This document shows, in pieces, positions 1 through 10,075 of a stretch of DNA of 64,000 bases. The translations under genes were made by a program, and so were the position numbers. Position 1 is the stretch's first letter, and the number at the start of each line of letters is the position of its first letter. The stretch comes from Mycolicibacterium sp. P9-64 (GTDB lineage: Bacteria; Actinomycetota; Actinomycetes; Mycobacteriales; Mycobacteriaceae), in contig NZ_NPKO01000002.1 of assembly GCF_008329605.1 (NCBI RefSeq), positions 434,001-498,000 of the forward strand, read 5' to 3'. Under the pieces are notes generated by a model. It was not told the DNA's origin. It saw only the letters and a list, made by a program, of their open reading frames with translations, and did no database searches.

Positions 1-1110
<1,110 letters not shown>

Positions 1111-1140
1111 GGAGCAATTTAACTCCTGCACAATGAGAGG

Positions 1141-2400
1141 ATGACGACCACCGCAGACACCCAGGCACTGCTGGGCCAGCTTCTGGATCCGTCGAACCGG
1201 GCCGATCCCTACCCGGCTTACGCGCAGATTCGCACCCGCGGGCCGCTGCTGTTGCCCGAGGCGCACCTGACCGTGTTCTCGTCGTTCACCGAATGCGATG
1301 AGGTACTGCGGCATCCGTCCTCGGCCAGCGACCGGATGAAGTCGACGCTGGCGCAGCGTGCGGTGGCCAACGGCGAGGTGGAGCGGCCGCTCGGCCCGCC
1401 GGGATTCCTGTTCCTCGATCCGCCCGACCACACCCGGCTGCGCAGGCTGGTCAGCAAGGCGTTCGTGCCGAAGGTGGTCAAGGCTCTCGAACCCGACATC
1501 ATCGCGATGGTCGACGAGATGCTCGATCGCGTGGCACGTGCTGGCCACTTTGATGTCATCGCCGACCTCGCTCATCCGCTGCCCGTCGCGGTGATCTGCC
1601 GGTTGCTTGGCGTGCCGATCGAGGACGAGCCGAAGTTCAGCCGCGCCTCGGCGCTGCTCGCGCAGGGACTGGACCCGTTCATCACCACCACCGGCGGCCT
1701 GCCCGACGGTTTCGACGAACGGATGGCCGCGGCGGTGTGGCTGCGGGACTACGTGCACGGCCTCATCGACGAGCGCCGGATCGAACCCCGCGAAGACCTG
1801 ATCTCGGGGCTGATCGCCGCCGAGGAGGACGGCGACCAGCTCACCGAGGACGAGATCGTCGCGACGTGCAACCTGCTGCTGATCGCCGGGCACGAGACGA
1901 CCGTGAACTTGATCGCCAACGCGATCCTCGCGATGTTGCGGCACCCAGCCCAGTGGACCGCGCTGGCCGCAGATCCGAGTCGAGTGTCGGCGGTCATCGA
2001 GGAGACCATGCGTTACGACCCGCCCGTGCAACTGGTCGGGCGGATCGCTGGGGAGGACATGACGATCGGGGGCACCGCCGGGGGAGAGCGAAGCGACCGG
2101 GGGATTGTCACAGTCGCCAAGGGCGACACGATGATGCTGCTGCTGGCCGCGGCGCACCGCGACCCAGCCTCTGCCGACCGCCCCGACGAGTTCGATCCCG
2201 ACCGGGAGACCATCCGGCACTTGGGCTTTGGCAAGGGCCCGCACTTCTGTCTCGGCGCACCGCTGGCCAGGCTGGAGGCATCCGTCGCGCTGTCGGCGGT
2301 CACCGCCCGCTTCCCGAAGACCCGGCTGGCCGGCGAGCCGGTCTACAAGCCGAACCTCACGCTGCGGGGCATGGACTCACTCGCCGTCGACCTCGTCTAG
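1141..2400 (+). CDS. Cytochrome P450
   Basis: Heme-thiolate monooxygenase of 419 aa, the usual length for a soluble bacterial P450. Visible motifs are the I-helix oxygen-activation motif AGHETT (about residue 250), the K-helix ExxR (EETMR) and the heme-binding loop FGKGPHFCLG with the ligand Cys near residue 370. The ATG directly follows GAGAGG. Between DMTIGG and VTVAKGD there is an unusual Gly/Arg/Ser-rich stretch (TAGGERSDRGI) encoded by about 33 bases at 2076-2108. Most relatives have only a few residues in that beta-turn, so this may be a small insertion. Substrate and redox partners cannot be read from the sequence. The adjacent CoA-transferase hints at use of an acyl or ring substrate, but that is inference. 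Confidence 0.93.
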   Translation: MTTTADTQALLGQLLDPSNRADPYPAYAQIRTRGPLLLPEAHLTVFSSFTECDEVLRHPSSASDRMKSTLAQRAVANGEVERPLGPPGFLFLDPPDHTRLRRLVSKAFVPKVVKALEPDIIAMVDEMLDRVARAGHFDVIADLAHPLPVAVICRLLGVPIEDEPKFSRASALLAQGLDPFITTTGGLPDGFDERMAAAVWLRDYVHGLIDERRIEPREDLISGLIAAEEDGDQLTEDEIVATCNLLLIAGHETTVNLIANAILAMLRHPAQWTALAADPSRVSAVIEETMRYDPPVQLVGRIAGEDMTIGGTAGGERSDRGIVTVAKGDTMMLLLAAAHRDPASADRPDEFDPDRETIRHLGFGKGPHFCLGAPLARLEASVALSAVTARFPKTRLAGEPVYKPNLTLRGMDSLAVDLV

Positions 2401-2423
2401 GCGCGGGAGGATAGGGTCGCGGG

Positions 2424-3743
2424 ATGCCGCAGGAGCTCACCGCCGAGCAGGCAGCCGCCCTGCTCAAGACCGCCGATACCTTGGGGATTCCGCTGGGGCC
2501 AGGTCAGCCGCCTGCATTCCTGCGCGCGCTTGGCGAGCGGGAGGACTGGACCGATCTGCGGGTCTACGGCGCGCTGCTCGCGGTTCTCACCGAACTGTTC
2601 ACCCGCCCCGGCGTGCGCTACCTGTCGGGCTTCTTCGGTCCGCTCGAGCGGGCACTGCGGGGCGCGGGCGCCGACATCCAGTTCACTCCTGCGGACTTTC
2701 GTCGCTTCGGGCCGCTGCTCGAACGGCAGGCGCCTCGCGTGATGGCTACCGTCGCAACACCACCCGATGCCGACGGCTGGTGCTCGCTGTCGTTGCACGC
2801 GGGCGGCACGATCGGGGAGTTGCGCCGTGCGGGCGCCGACCCGCAGCGGCTGCTCGTCGTCGAGGTATCGGATTCCTACCCAAGGACTTTCGGGCTCGGC
2901 GAGCATCGGCACGCTCTGCACGTCGACGAGATCGACGTGCTGGTGGCATCGACCGACGTCCCGCTCGCGCTGCCGGGTGGCGACGCGGCGCCCACCGACG
3001 TCGACCGGGCCATCGCGCGGCACGCCGTCGACTACATCCCGTCCGGGGCGACGCTGCAGACGGGTATCGGCTCGATCCCCAACCAGATCGCCACGCTGCT
3101 TGCCGACGGTGACGGCACCGACTACGGGCTACACAGCGAGATGTTCACCGACGGCTGCATGAAGCTGCATCGCGCAGGCAAGATCAGCAATGCGCGCAAG
3201 GGCCAATACGACGGTGTCAGCGTGACGACGTTTGCGTTCGGCTCGGCGGACCTCTACGCCTGGCTGGACGGCAACGCCGACATCGCGTTCCTGCCCGTCG
3301 AGATCGTCAACTCGCCGGAGGTGATCGGCGCCAACGAAGCCATGATTTCGATCAACGGTGCGCTCGCGATCGACGTCCACGGCCAAGTCGTCGCCGACAC
3401 GATCGCCGGTGACCAGTTCAGCGGGATCGGCGGCGCCGAGGACTTCGTGGCGGGTGCCGGGCTCGAGCTGTCGGACCGCTCGCTGATCTGCCTGCCGTCC
3501 ACGGTCACCAAGGACGGCGTGCTGCAGTCGCGGATCGTGTCTCGGTTCGGGCCGGGTGCGGTGATCACGACGCCGCGGCATCAGGTCGACGTCATCGTCA
3601 CCGAGTACGGCGTCGCCGAGCTGGAAGGCAAGACGGTGCGCGAGCGCGGTGAGGCGCTCGCGGCGATCGCCCACCCGCAGTTCCGCGACGAGCTCCTGGC
3701 GGCAGCGACCGGGCGCCCGGCTCTATCCCGCGAGCAGACATAA
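2424..3743 (+). CDS. Acetyl-CoA hydrolase/transferase family protein
   Basis: 439-aa member of the acetyl-CoA hydrolase/CoA-transferase family (Cat1 and 4-hydroxybutyrate CoA-transferase-like), which moves CoA between carboxylic acids or hydrolyses acyl-CoA. Supporting segments are QTGIGSIPNQIA (the conserved GxGxxP-type CoA-binding turn), EMFTDGCMKLHRAGKISNARKG, the GGAEDFVAGA segment and the C-terminal VTEYGVAELEGKTVRERGEAL. In this family the active-site Glu lies in the segment before the C-terminal half. The gene starts 23 bp after the P450 on the same strand, so the two are probably co-transcribed. Its TAA stop forms the first bases of a strong inverted repeat. The exact acyl donor and acceptor are unknown. 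Confidence 0.85.
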   Translation: MPQELTAEQAAALLKTADTLGIPLGPGQPPAFLRALGEREDWTDLRVYGALLAVLTELFTRPGVRYLSGFFGPLERALRGAGADIQFTPADFRRFGPLLERQAPRVMATVATPPDADGWCSLSLHAGGTIGELRRAGADPQRLLVVEVSDSYPRTFGLGEHRHALHVDEIDVLVASTDVPLALPGGDAAPTDVDRAIARHAVDYIPSGATLQTGIGSIPNQIATLLADGDGTDYGLHSEMFTDGCMKLHRAGKISNARKGQYDGVSVTTFAFGSADLYAWLDGNADIAFLPVEIVNSPEVIGANEAMISINGALAIDVHGQVVADTIAGDQFSGIGGAEDFVAGAGLELSDRSLICLPSTVTKDGVLQSRIVSRFGPGAVITTPRHQVDVIVTEYGVAELEGKTVRERGEALAAIAHPQFRDELLAAATGRPALSREQT

Positions 3744-3777
3744 AAGTGCCCTAAATCCCGGGAAAACGGGCACTTTT
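3742..3777. terminator. Bidirectional hairpin terminator
   Basis: Perfect 10-bp stem AAAAGTGCCC (3742-3751) / GGGCACTTTT (3768-3777) with a 16-base loop that itself contains CCCGGG. It sits between convergent genes (CoA-transferase on + and the ABC ATPase on -), and A/T tracts flank the GC stem on both sides, so it can work in either direction. Confidence 0.8.
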
Positions 3778-3798
3778 GCGACTGCTCGCGCAGAGAAA

Positions 3799-4578
3799 CT
3801 ACAGCGGGTTGAGGATGCGCTGCAGGAACTGGCGCGTTCGCTCCTCCTTGGGGTCGCCGATCACCTCGGCGGGCGGCCCCTTCTCCAGGATGATGCCCTG
3901 GTCGGTGAACAGCACCTGGTTGGAGACCTGCCTGGCGAACTGGATCTCGTGCGTGACGATCACCAGGGTCCAGCCCTCGACGGCCAAATCCTTGATCACC
4001 GAGAGCACCTCGCCGACGAGCTCGGGATCGAGCGCCGAGGTCGGCTCGTCGAACAGCACCAGCTTCGGCTTGAGCGCCAATGCCCTGGCGATGCCGACGC
4101 GCTGCTGCTGACCGCCGGACAGCTGGAACGGGTACTGGTCCTGCTTGGCGGCCAGCCCAACCTGCTCCAACAGCGCCACTGCCTCGGCGACGGCCTCGTC
4201 CTTCGGCCGCTTCTGCACGATGACCGGGCCCTCGATGACGTTCTGCAGCACCGTCTTGTGCGGGAACAGGTTGTGCGCCTGGAACACGAAGCCGCTGCGC
4301 GACTGGAACCTGCGCACCTCGGGTTTCGTTGTCGGCGCCCCGAAGTCGATCTCGACGTCGTCCACCCGGATGACGCCCGCATCAGCCCTGTCGAGCGCGT
4401 TCAGCGTCCGCAGCAGCGTCGTCTTGCCCGATCCCGACGGGCCGATGATGGCGGTCGCCGTGCCACGCTCGACGGTGAACGAGACGCCCTTGAGCACCTT
4501 GTTGCTGCCGAACGCCTTCTCGACGCCCTCGGCTACGACGCGATACTCAGTCGCGGTTCCGTTGTCCGTTTCGGTCAT
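3799..4578 (-). CDS. Polar amino-acid ABC transporter ATP-binding protein (GlnQ-like)
   Basis: ATPase subunit of a PAAT-family importer, 259 aa. Walker A GPSGSGKTT (about 46-54), Q-loop region FQAHNLFPH, ABC signature LSGGQQQR, Walker B LVLFDEPTSALDPE and switch His in VIVTHEIQFA are all visible and intact. Its ATG overlaps the stop of the upstream permease/binding-protein gene (ATGA), so the two are translationally coupled and form one transporter. High similarity to GlnQ/HisP-type ATPases suggests glutamine or another polar amino acid. The specificity itself is set by the fused binding domains. Confidence 0.92.
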   Translation of the reverse strand: MTETDNGTATEYRVVAEGVEKAFGSNKVLKGVSFTVERGTATAIIGPSGSGKTTLLRTLNALDRADAGVIRVDDVEIDFGAPTTKPEVRRFQSRSGFVFQAHNLFPHKTVLQNVIEGPVIVQKRPKDEAVAEAVALLEQVGLAAKQDQYPFQLSGGQQQRVGIARALALKPKLVLFDEPTSALDPELVGEVLSVIKDLAVEGWTLVIVTHEIQFARQVSNQVLFTDQGIILEKGPPAEVIGDPKEERTRQFLQRILNPL

Positions 4579-6785
4579 CGCGCCACGTACCTTTCCAGTC
4601 GGCGTTCAAGGCGGCCCTGGCCGAACGACAACACCAGGCATATCACCCAGTAGTACGCCGCCGCCGTGCCGTACAGGGCGAAGAACTCGAACGTCGGCGC
4701 CGCAACGATCTGCGCCTGCCGCAGCAGCTCCGTCACCAAAATCGTCGAGGCCAGCGAAGTGTCCTTGACCAGCGAGATCAACGTATTCGACAGCGGTGGC
4801 ACCGCCACCCGGGCCGCCTGCGGCAGGATGATTCGCCTAAGCGCGCCAACGTAATTGAAGCCGATCGTCTCGGCGGCTTCCCACTGTCCCTTCGGGATGC
4901 TCTGGATCGCGGATCGAATGATCTCGGCTGCGTAGCCGCCGACGTTGAGGCTGAATGCGATCACGGCCGCGGGGAACGGGTCGATCTTCACCCCGAGCTG
5001 CGGGAGCGCGTAGAACACGATGAACAACTGCACCAGCAGCGGCGTGCCGCGGATGATCGAGATGTAGAACCGGGCGACGTTGGTGAGGATGACGTTGGGC
5101 GAGAGTCGCGCCAATGCCACCGCCAATGCGATGACCAGACCGACGACGAAGCTGATGATGGTCAGCGGGATCGTCGCGGTGAGTGCGGCTTTCGCCAGCG
5201 GCCACAGGTTGTCCAGGATCAGTTGCCATGCCGAGCGGACTGCCGGCGGCGTCTGTCCGGCGCCAGGCGCCTGCGATGCTTGCCCGGCCTGCGGAGCACC
5301 GGTGGCATCCGCCTTGAGGTACTTCTGCGAGATCTCGGCGAGCTTGCCGTTGGCGCGCAGTGCGTCGATGGCACCGTTGAGTTCGGGCAGATAGCCGCTG
5401 TCCTTGCGGGCAGCGAGCGCCTGCTCGCTCTTCTCGTCGGTCTTCGCCGCGATCTTGATCGACTTGTCACCGGTCTCCGCGAGGTAGGCGTACACGGCGA
5501 TGCTGTCGTTGACGGTGGCATCGACGCGCCCCTGGTTCAGCAGGGTGATGGCCTGGCTGAAGCCCTCCACCGATTCCACGTTGGCCCCGGCGTCACGGGC
5601 GACCTGCGCCCAGTTGCTGGTGATCGACTGGGCCGTCGTCTTGCCCTTCAAGTCGGCTAGTGACTTGATCGAGTCGTCGTCGGCCTTGGTGACGATCACC
5701 CCCTCACCAACCGAATACGGCTCGGATAGGTCGTACTTGGCCTGGCGTTCCGGGGTGATGGTGACCTCGTTGGCGACGACGTCGAAGCGGTTGGCCTCCA
5801 GCGCGGCGAAGATGGAATCCCATGGGGTTTCCACGAATTCGACCTTGACGCCGAGGTTTTCTGCGATGGCCTTCGCCACGTCGACGTCATAGCCGGCGAG
5901 TTGGCCGGTGGCCGGGTCGTGGTAGCTGAACGGCGAGTACGTGCCCTCGGTTCCGACGCGCAGCACGCCGGAGGTCCTGATCGGCGTCGACGGCGGCGTT
6001 CCCGTTGCGTCGGCCTTGAGGTACTTCTTCGAGATCGTCGCCAGCGTTCCGTCGGCGCGCAACTCACCGAGCGCCTTGTCGAGCTCGGGCAGCATGCCGC
6101 TGTTCTTCCTGGCGGCGAAGCCCTGCTCGCTCTTCTCGCCCACGGTGCCCGCGATCTTGACGGACTTGTCGCCGGTCTCGGCGAGGTAGGCGTAGACGGC
6201 GATGCTGTCGTTGATGACGACGTCGACGCGGCCCTGGTTGAGCAGCGTGATGGCCTGGCTGAAGCCCTCGACCGACTCGACCTTGGCGCCGGCCTTGCGT
6301 GCGACCTCCGACCAGTTGCTGGTGGCGTTCTCCGCCGCCGTCTTGCCCTTGAGGTCGGCCAGCGACTTGATCGAATCGTCACCTGCGCGCGTGACGATGA
6401 CACCCTCGCCGACGGTGTAGGGCTGCGACAGGTCGTACTTGCCCTGCCGTTCGGGGTTGATGGTGACCTGGTTGGCGACGATGTCGAAGCGGTCCGCCTC
6501 GAGCGCGGCGAAGATCGAATCCCATGGCGTCTCGACGAATTCGACCTTCACGCCAAGTTTCTGGCCGACGGCCTTGGCGACGTCCACGTCGTAGCCGACG
6601 AGTTCGCCGGTGGCCGGGTCGTGGTAGCTGAACGGCGAGTACACGCCCTCGGTGCCGACGCGCAGCACCCCGGCGGACTTGATCGGGTCGGAAGTCTTGT
6701 TGGACGACCCGCATCCGGCGGAGCTGAGAATTACCGCAGCGACGATGAGGACGGCCAGCATGGCCCGCCGGAAGTATCCGAACAT
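4575..6785 (-). CDS. Fused amino-acid ABC transporter: two tandem substrate-binding domains plus permease
   Basis: 736-aa lipoprotein-permease fusion. The chosen ATG begins MFGYFRRAM, giving a signal sequence with lipobox LSSAGC. A longer frame upstream would overlap gluQ. Residues of about 39-272 and 273-506 are two SBP_bac_3 domains, each with GVLRVGTEG and VEFVETPWDSIFAALEA. After a Pro/Gln/Gly linker (about 510-525), a permease domain of about 210 residues has several membrane helices and the coupling-loop segment EAAETIGFNYVGALRRIILPQA. The tethered binding domains would face the outside. Mycobacterial GlnHP-type fusions are known. The full tandem copy of the binding domain is the odd feature. 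Downstream glnQ-like ATPase overlaps by 4 bp. Confidence 0.9.
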   Translation of the reverse strand: MFGYFRRAMLAVLIVAAVILSSAGCGSSNKTSDPIKSAGVLRVGTEGVYSPFSYHDPATGELVGYDVDVAKAVGQKLGVKVEFVETPWDSIFAALEADRFDIVANQVTINPERQGKYDLSQPYTVGEGVIVTRAGDDSIKSLADLKGKTAAENATSNWSEVARKAGAKVESVEGFSQAITLLNQGRVDVVINDSIAVYAYLAETGDKSVKIAGTVGEKSEQGFAARKNSGMLPELDKALGELRADGTLATISKKYLKADATGTPPSTPIRTSGVLRVGTEGTYSPFSYHDPATGQLAGYDVDVAKAIAENLGVKVEFVETPWDSIFAALEANRFDVVANEVTITPERQAKYDLSEPYSVGEGVIVTKADDDSIKSLADLKGKTTAQSITSNWAQVARDAGANVESVEGFSQAITLLNQGRVDATVNDSIAVYAYLAETGDKSIKIAAKTDEKSEQALAARKDSGYLPELNGAIDALRANGKLAEISQKYLKADATGAPQAGQASQAPGAGQTPPAVRSAWQLILDNLWPLAKAALTATIPLTIISFVVGLVIALAVALARLSPNVILTNVARFYISIIRGTPLLVQLFIVFYALPQLGVKIDPFPAAVIAFSLNVGGYAAEIIRSAIQSIPKGQWEAAETIGFNYVGALRRIILPQAARVAVPPLSNTLISLVKDTSLASTILVTELLRQAQIVAAPTFEFFALYGTAAAYYWVICLVLSFGQGRLERRLERYVAR
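5268..6671 (-). repeat. Tandem 702-bp in-frame duplication encoding the two substrate-binding domains
   Basis: Unit 1 (6671-5970) and unit 2 (5969-5268) are each 234 codons, beginning GVLRVGTEG and ending after KKYLKADATG / QKYLKADATG. They align end to end with no obvious indels by eye. Differences cluster in a few positions such as VINDS versus TVNDS and GKTAAENATSNW versus GKTTAQSITSNW. This is gene-internal duplication, not an insertion sequence. Confidence 0.85.
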
Positions 6786-6829
6786 CGGCGGAAGGTACCA
6801 ACCCGATGCGGACGCACACAGGGTTTTCC

Positions 6830-7702
6830 TCAGGTGGACTGGTAAGTCCAAGGTCCTCGTGGCAGCAGCGCCGGCTCGAACTCCGCGAGCATTCCGTCGA
6901 CGGTGGTCGCGGTGAACCCGAGCGAGCCGGCGATGAGGGCCAGCGCGCGTTCGACGCCGAGTTCGGCCAGTGTGACCGCGCCGTCGCGCTTGGCTAGGCG
7001 TCTTCCCTCGGTGTTCAGCGCGAGCGGGACATGGGCGTACGTCGGCTGCGGATACCCGAGCAGCGAGCCGAGGTAGGCCTGTCGAGGCGACGACGACAAC
7101 AGGTCGTCACCCCGCACCACCTGATCGACGTCCTGCGCGGCATCGTCGACCACCACGGCGAGGTTGTACGCGGGTACGCCGTCGCCTCGGCGCAGCACCA
7201 AATCGTCGACGACACCGGTGTAGCTGCCGTGCAGAAGATCGGTCACGGTGTACTCGTCGACGCTGGCGCGCAACCGCAGCGCGGGGGGTCTGCCCGCCGC
7301 GCGACGGGTGGCTCGTTCGTCGTCGCTCAGCTCGCGGCACGTTCCCGGATAGGCCCCCTCCGGTGCGTGCGGGGCGCGCGGTGCCTGCAGGATGTCCCTT
7401 CTGCTGCAGAAGCACTCGTAGGTCAGCCCGCGTCCGGTCAGCTCGTCGATCACCGCGTCGTAGCGGAGTTCGTTGGCGGTCTGGAACTCGGGTGGCGCGT
7501 CCCACGTCACCCCGATCGTGGCGATGTCGCGCAGCTGCCGCGCTGCCACGTCGGGGGACGTGCGGTCGTCGAGATCCTCGACGCGCACCAGGAACCGTCG
7601 GCCCGTCGAACGGGCGAACAACCACGCCAGCACCGCCGTCCGCAGATTGCCGATGTGCAGATCGGCCGACGGGCTTGGCGCGAACCGGCCCGCTGGTGTC
7701 AT
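6830..7702 (-). CDS. gluQ: Glutamyl-Q tRNA(Asp) synthetase
   Basis: Truncated GluRS paralogue that attaches glutamate to queuosine 34 of tRNA-Asp rather than aminoacylating the 3' end. 290 aa, lacking the anticodon-binding domain of GluRS, as is typical. It has the N-terminal [15 protein letters not shown] (HIGH-type signature), the RVEDLD motif, zinc-site cysteines (ECFCSRR and YPGTCREL) and LAKRDGA in place of KMSKS. It starts 23 bp downstream of the MBL gene and ends 44 bp before the ABC fusion start, all on the minus strand. Its substrate base is made through Tgt, whose gene is only 6 kb away. Confidence 0.93.
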   Translation of the reverse strand: MTPAGRFAPSPSADLHIGNLRTAVLAWLFARSTGRRFLVRVEDLDDRTSPDVAARQLRDIATIGVTWDAPPEFQTANELRYDAVIDELTGRGLTYECFCSRRDILQAPRAPHAPEGAYPGTCRELSDDERATRRAAGRPPALRLRASVDEYTVTDLLHGSYTGVVDDLVLRRGDGVPAYNLAVVVDDAAQDVDQVVRGDDLLSSSPRQAYLGSLLGYPQPTYAHVPLALNTEGRRLAKRDGAVTLAELGVERALALIAGSLGFTATTVDGMLAEFEPALLPRGPWTYQST

Positions 7703-7725
7703 ACCCGCAATCTAGTGACGGACGG

Positions 7726-8367
7726 TCAGGCCACCGCCGCCAGCCGTGTCCGCGCCTGCCGTACGGACTCCGACCAGCGGGCCCCCGGCACGTGCACCGC
7801 GGTGTCGCTGGGGAACGCGCTGGAGATCACCAGGTCGGGCTTCAAACCCTCGAGCAGCCGAAGGCTGTCCGCCAGTGGCCCGGCGACGCTGATCGGTGGG
7901 ATGTAGCCGGCCGTCCAGTCGCCGTCGTCCCCGAGAAAGATGGTGTCGCCGGTGAACAGGTAGCGCTGGCCGTTGACGCCGGGGACCAAGTAGCAGGTAC
8001 TGCCAGGGGTATGGCCGGGCGTGGGGATGATCTCGACGCCGTTGGCGTCGACGTGCCTGCTGGCGACTGGGACGTCGACGTGGGCGAACTGCCCGATCTC
8101 GACCAGTTCGACGGCGGGCGCATGCAATTGCGCCCCGAACCGTTCTGCAACCTTGGCAAGCATCGGCCCTGCTTCGTCGCGGTGCGAGAGGTACTGGTGG
8201 GCCACTCCGCCGAGCGACTCCAGCTCGTCGAAGTCGGCGTCGGTTTGGGTTCCGTAGAACAGCACGTTGCCTCCGGCGCCACCGGTCCACAGGTAGGCGT
8301 GGGTGGTGAGCCCGGGGAAGGGGCTGTCGACGCGGGTTTCCCAGAGATCGGCGCGAATGGGGCGCAT
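7726..8367 (-). CDS. MBL-fold metallo-hydrolase
   Basis: 213-aa metallo-beta-lactamase-fold protein. The ATG at 8367 is preceded by an ideal AAGGAGGA, so the longer upstream frame is rejected. It shows the second half of the metal site clearly (TPGHTPGSTCYLV and the GDTIFLGDDGDW Asp ligand). The usual first motif HxHxDH is replaced by SHRDEAGP, a form seen in a sub-branch of the superfamily, so metal number and activity are uncertain. It probably begins a minus-strand run MBL-gluQ-ABC transporter. Substrate unknown. Confidence 0.8.
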   Translation of the reverse strand: MRPIRADLWETRVDSPFPGLTTHAYLWTGGAGGNVLFYGTQTDADFDELESLGGVAHQYLSHRDEAGPMLAKVAERFGAQLHAPAVELVEIGQFAHVDVPVASRHVDANGVEIIPTPGHTPGSTCYLVPGVNGQRYLFTGDTIFLGDDGDWTAGYIPPISVAGPLADSLRLLEGLKPDLVISSAFPSDTAVHVPGARWSESVRQARTRLAAVA

Positions 8368-8446
8368 GGCGTTCCTCCTTGGTTTGGATTGCGCCAAGCT
8401 TGGAACATGAACCTTAGTTGAGGTCAAGCGCCTTCTTCGTGCGGAA

Positions 8447-9229
8447 TCAGCTGGCCTTGGTCACGGCGTTCTGGCTCTGCAATGCCACCGACGCGCTGCC
8501 CGCGGGTGAGTGTGTTCCGATGCCGCGGCCCTGGACCGTGACGGCCAAGCACGTGCGGTCGGCCCGGAACAGGTCGCGCGAGAATTCGCACGGCGTTCCA
8601 CCTTGGTCGTAGGCGACACGGGTGATCAACAGCAGCGCGGACTTGGGCTTGATGCCGAGCAACGACGCCTCCTCGGGGGTGGCGTTTACGGCCTCGATCC
8701 GCTCGTCGGCGCGTGAGGTGACCAGACCGTACAAGTCCTCGAGGATTTCGTAGATCGATCCGCCGAGCTGCTGCTCGAGCAGTCCTGGGAAGGCGTTGGC
8801 GGGAAACTGCGCCAGCTCCAACGAGATTGGCGATCCGTCGGCCAGCCGGAGGCGCTGGATTTCGATGATGAAGGCACTTCCGTCGAGACGCAGGGCCTTC
8901 TGCGTGGCGCGGTCCGGCGGGCTGATCTTGGTGGACAGCACGCGGGTCCCCGCCACATAGCCCTGGTTGGCGAGGAACGCAGGCACGCCGACGACGTCGG
9001 ACAGGCTCCGTTGGATCTGGCCGTGGCTGATGAAGATGCCGCCTGCCCGGCCGATCACCCGATTGACCAGACCCGCCTCCTCCAGCGCCGCGAGGACCTG
9101 CCGCAGACTGGAGCGGCTCGTCGCGTAGCGCTCGGCGAGATCGCGTTCGCTGCCCAACTTCGCTCCAGGTGCGCCGGCATTGATGTCGGCGACGATCTGG
9201 CGTCGCAGTTCCTCGGTCGGCTTTGGCAC
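8447..9229 (-). CDS. GntR-family transcriptional regulator (HutC/UTRA type)
   Basis: About 260 aa. The N-terminal winged helix (ERDLAERYATSRSSLRQVLAALEEAGLV) is followed by a UTRA ligand-binding domain (LSTKISPPDRATQKALRLD, FIIEIQRLRLADGSPISLE, FLANQGYV). GTG at 9229 is preferred because GAAGAGGGGG lies just upstream. A TTG at 9262 would give 11 more residues but falls inside the inverted repeat at 9249-9263. The gene follows the SDR gene by about 50 bp and is the last gene of the minus-strand arm of the catabolic locus. The same inverted repeat recurs between the aminotransferase and the permease, so it most likely represses the whole locus and responds to a pathway metabolite. Confidence 0.88.
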   Translation of the reverse strand: MPKPTEELRRQIVADINAGAPGAKLGSERDLAERYATSRSSLRQVLAALEEAGLVNRVIGRAGGIFISHGQIQRSLSDVVGVPAFLANQGYVAGTRVLSTKISPPDRATQKALRLDGSAFIIEIQRLRLADGSPISLELAQFPANAFPGLLEQQLGGSIYEILEDLYGLVTSRADERIEAVNATPEEASLLGIKPKSALLLITRVAYDQGGTPCEFSRDLFRADRTCLAVTVQGRGIGTHSPAGSASVALQSQNAVTKAS

Positions 9230-9248
9230 GAGTCGCCCCCTCTTCCGA

Positions 9249-9263
9249 TTTGGTAGGCCCAAT
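9249..9263. promoter_or_regulatory. Probable GntR operator, copy 1
   Basis: TTTGGTAGGCCCAAT matches the perfect inverted repeat at 12503-12517 (ATTGGTAGTGCCAAT) at 12 of 15 positions, including TTGGTAG and CCAAT. It lies 20 bases upstream of the regulator's GTG start, between SDR and gntR, a position suited to autoregulation. Confidence 0.6.
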
Positions 9264-9280
9264 TCTAGAGGAGGGTTCCG

Positions 9281-10060
9281 CTATTGCTCCGCGATCGCGG
9301 CCGGAGACTCCGGCAGGATCTGTCCACCATCCACGACCAGGGACTGACCGGTGATGTAGCCGGCTTCTTCGGTGGCGAAGAACAGTGCAGCGTTACCGAT
9401 GTCGGCAACGCTGCCGAGCCGTCCCGCCGGCACGGCGGCTGCCATTTGGTCCATGTACTCCTGGCCCATTTCGACGAGACCCTCGGTGATGATGTTGCCG
9501 GGCAGAACCGCGTTGATGGTGATGTTCCTGGGTGCCAGCTCCATTGCTGCGGTGCGCAGGAAACCGAGTTGTGCCGCCTTGCTGGCCCCGTAGTGCGACC
9601 ACCCGGGGTAGCCGGTGATCGGCCCGGTGATCGACGACGTGATGACGATCCGGCCGTGGCCGCTGGCGGCGAGCGCCGACAGTGCCGCCTGCACGATGTA
9701 CACCGTGCCCTTGAAGTTGACGCCGAGCACCTCCTCGAGGTTCTCTGGGTTGAGGTCCTCGATGCGGGCCGACGGGAAGATGCCCGCGTTGGCGCACACG
9801 ATGTCCAGCCCGCCGTGGCGCTGCACCGCGGTCTCGACGACGCGGCGGCAGTCGTCCTGGCTCGTCACGTCAGCGGTCACGCCCGTGACCGTGCCGGGTG
9901 CGTCCGCGAGTGCGGCGACGGCGGAGTCGATGTCGGCCTGGGTGCGACCGGTGATGAGGACGTCGACGCCTGCGGCGGCGAAGGTTTCGGCGATGCCGCG
10001 GCCGATGCCCTTGCTGCCGCCGGTGACGATGGCGGATCTACCTTGAAGCGAGCTGAACAT
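9281..10060 (-). CDS. Short-chain dehydrogenase/reductase
   Basis: 259-aa classical SDR. It has the Rossmann glycine motif TGGSKGIG, the NAG motif after strand 4, catalytic Ser in ITSSITG, and YxxxK as YGASK. The C-terminal segment [11 protein letters not shown] is standard. The gene lies in the minus-strand operon between the kinase (15 bp upstream) and gntR. By analogy with the amino-2-propanol pathway it could interconvert aminoacetone and 1-amino-2-propanol, or act on another small hydroxy/keto compound. The sequence alone only establishes an NAD(P)-dependent alcohol/ketone oxidoreductase. Confidence 0.9.
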   Translation of the reverse strand: MFSSLQGRSAIVTGGSKGIGRGIAETFAAAGVDVLITGRTQADIDSAVAALADAPGTVTGVTADVTSQDDCRRVVETAVQRHGGLDIVCANAGIFPSARIEDLNPENLEEVLGVNFKGTVYIVQAALSALAASGHGRIVITSSITGPITGYPGWSHYGASKAAQLGFLRTAAMELAPRNITINAVLPGNIITEGLVEMGQEYMDQMAAAVPAGRLGSVADIGNAALFFATEEAGYITGQSLVVDGGQILPESPAAIAEQ

Positions 10061-10075
10061 GTTGCCGTCCTTTGG

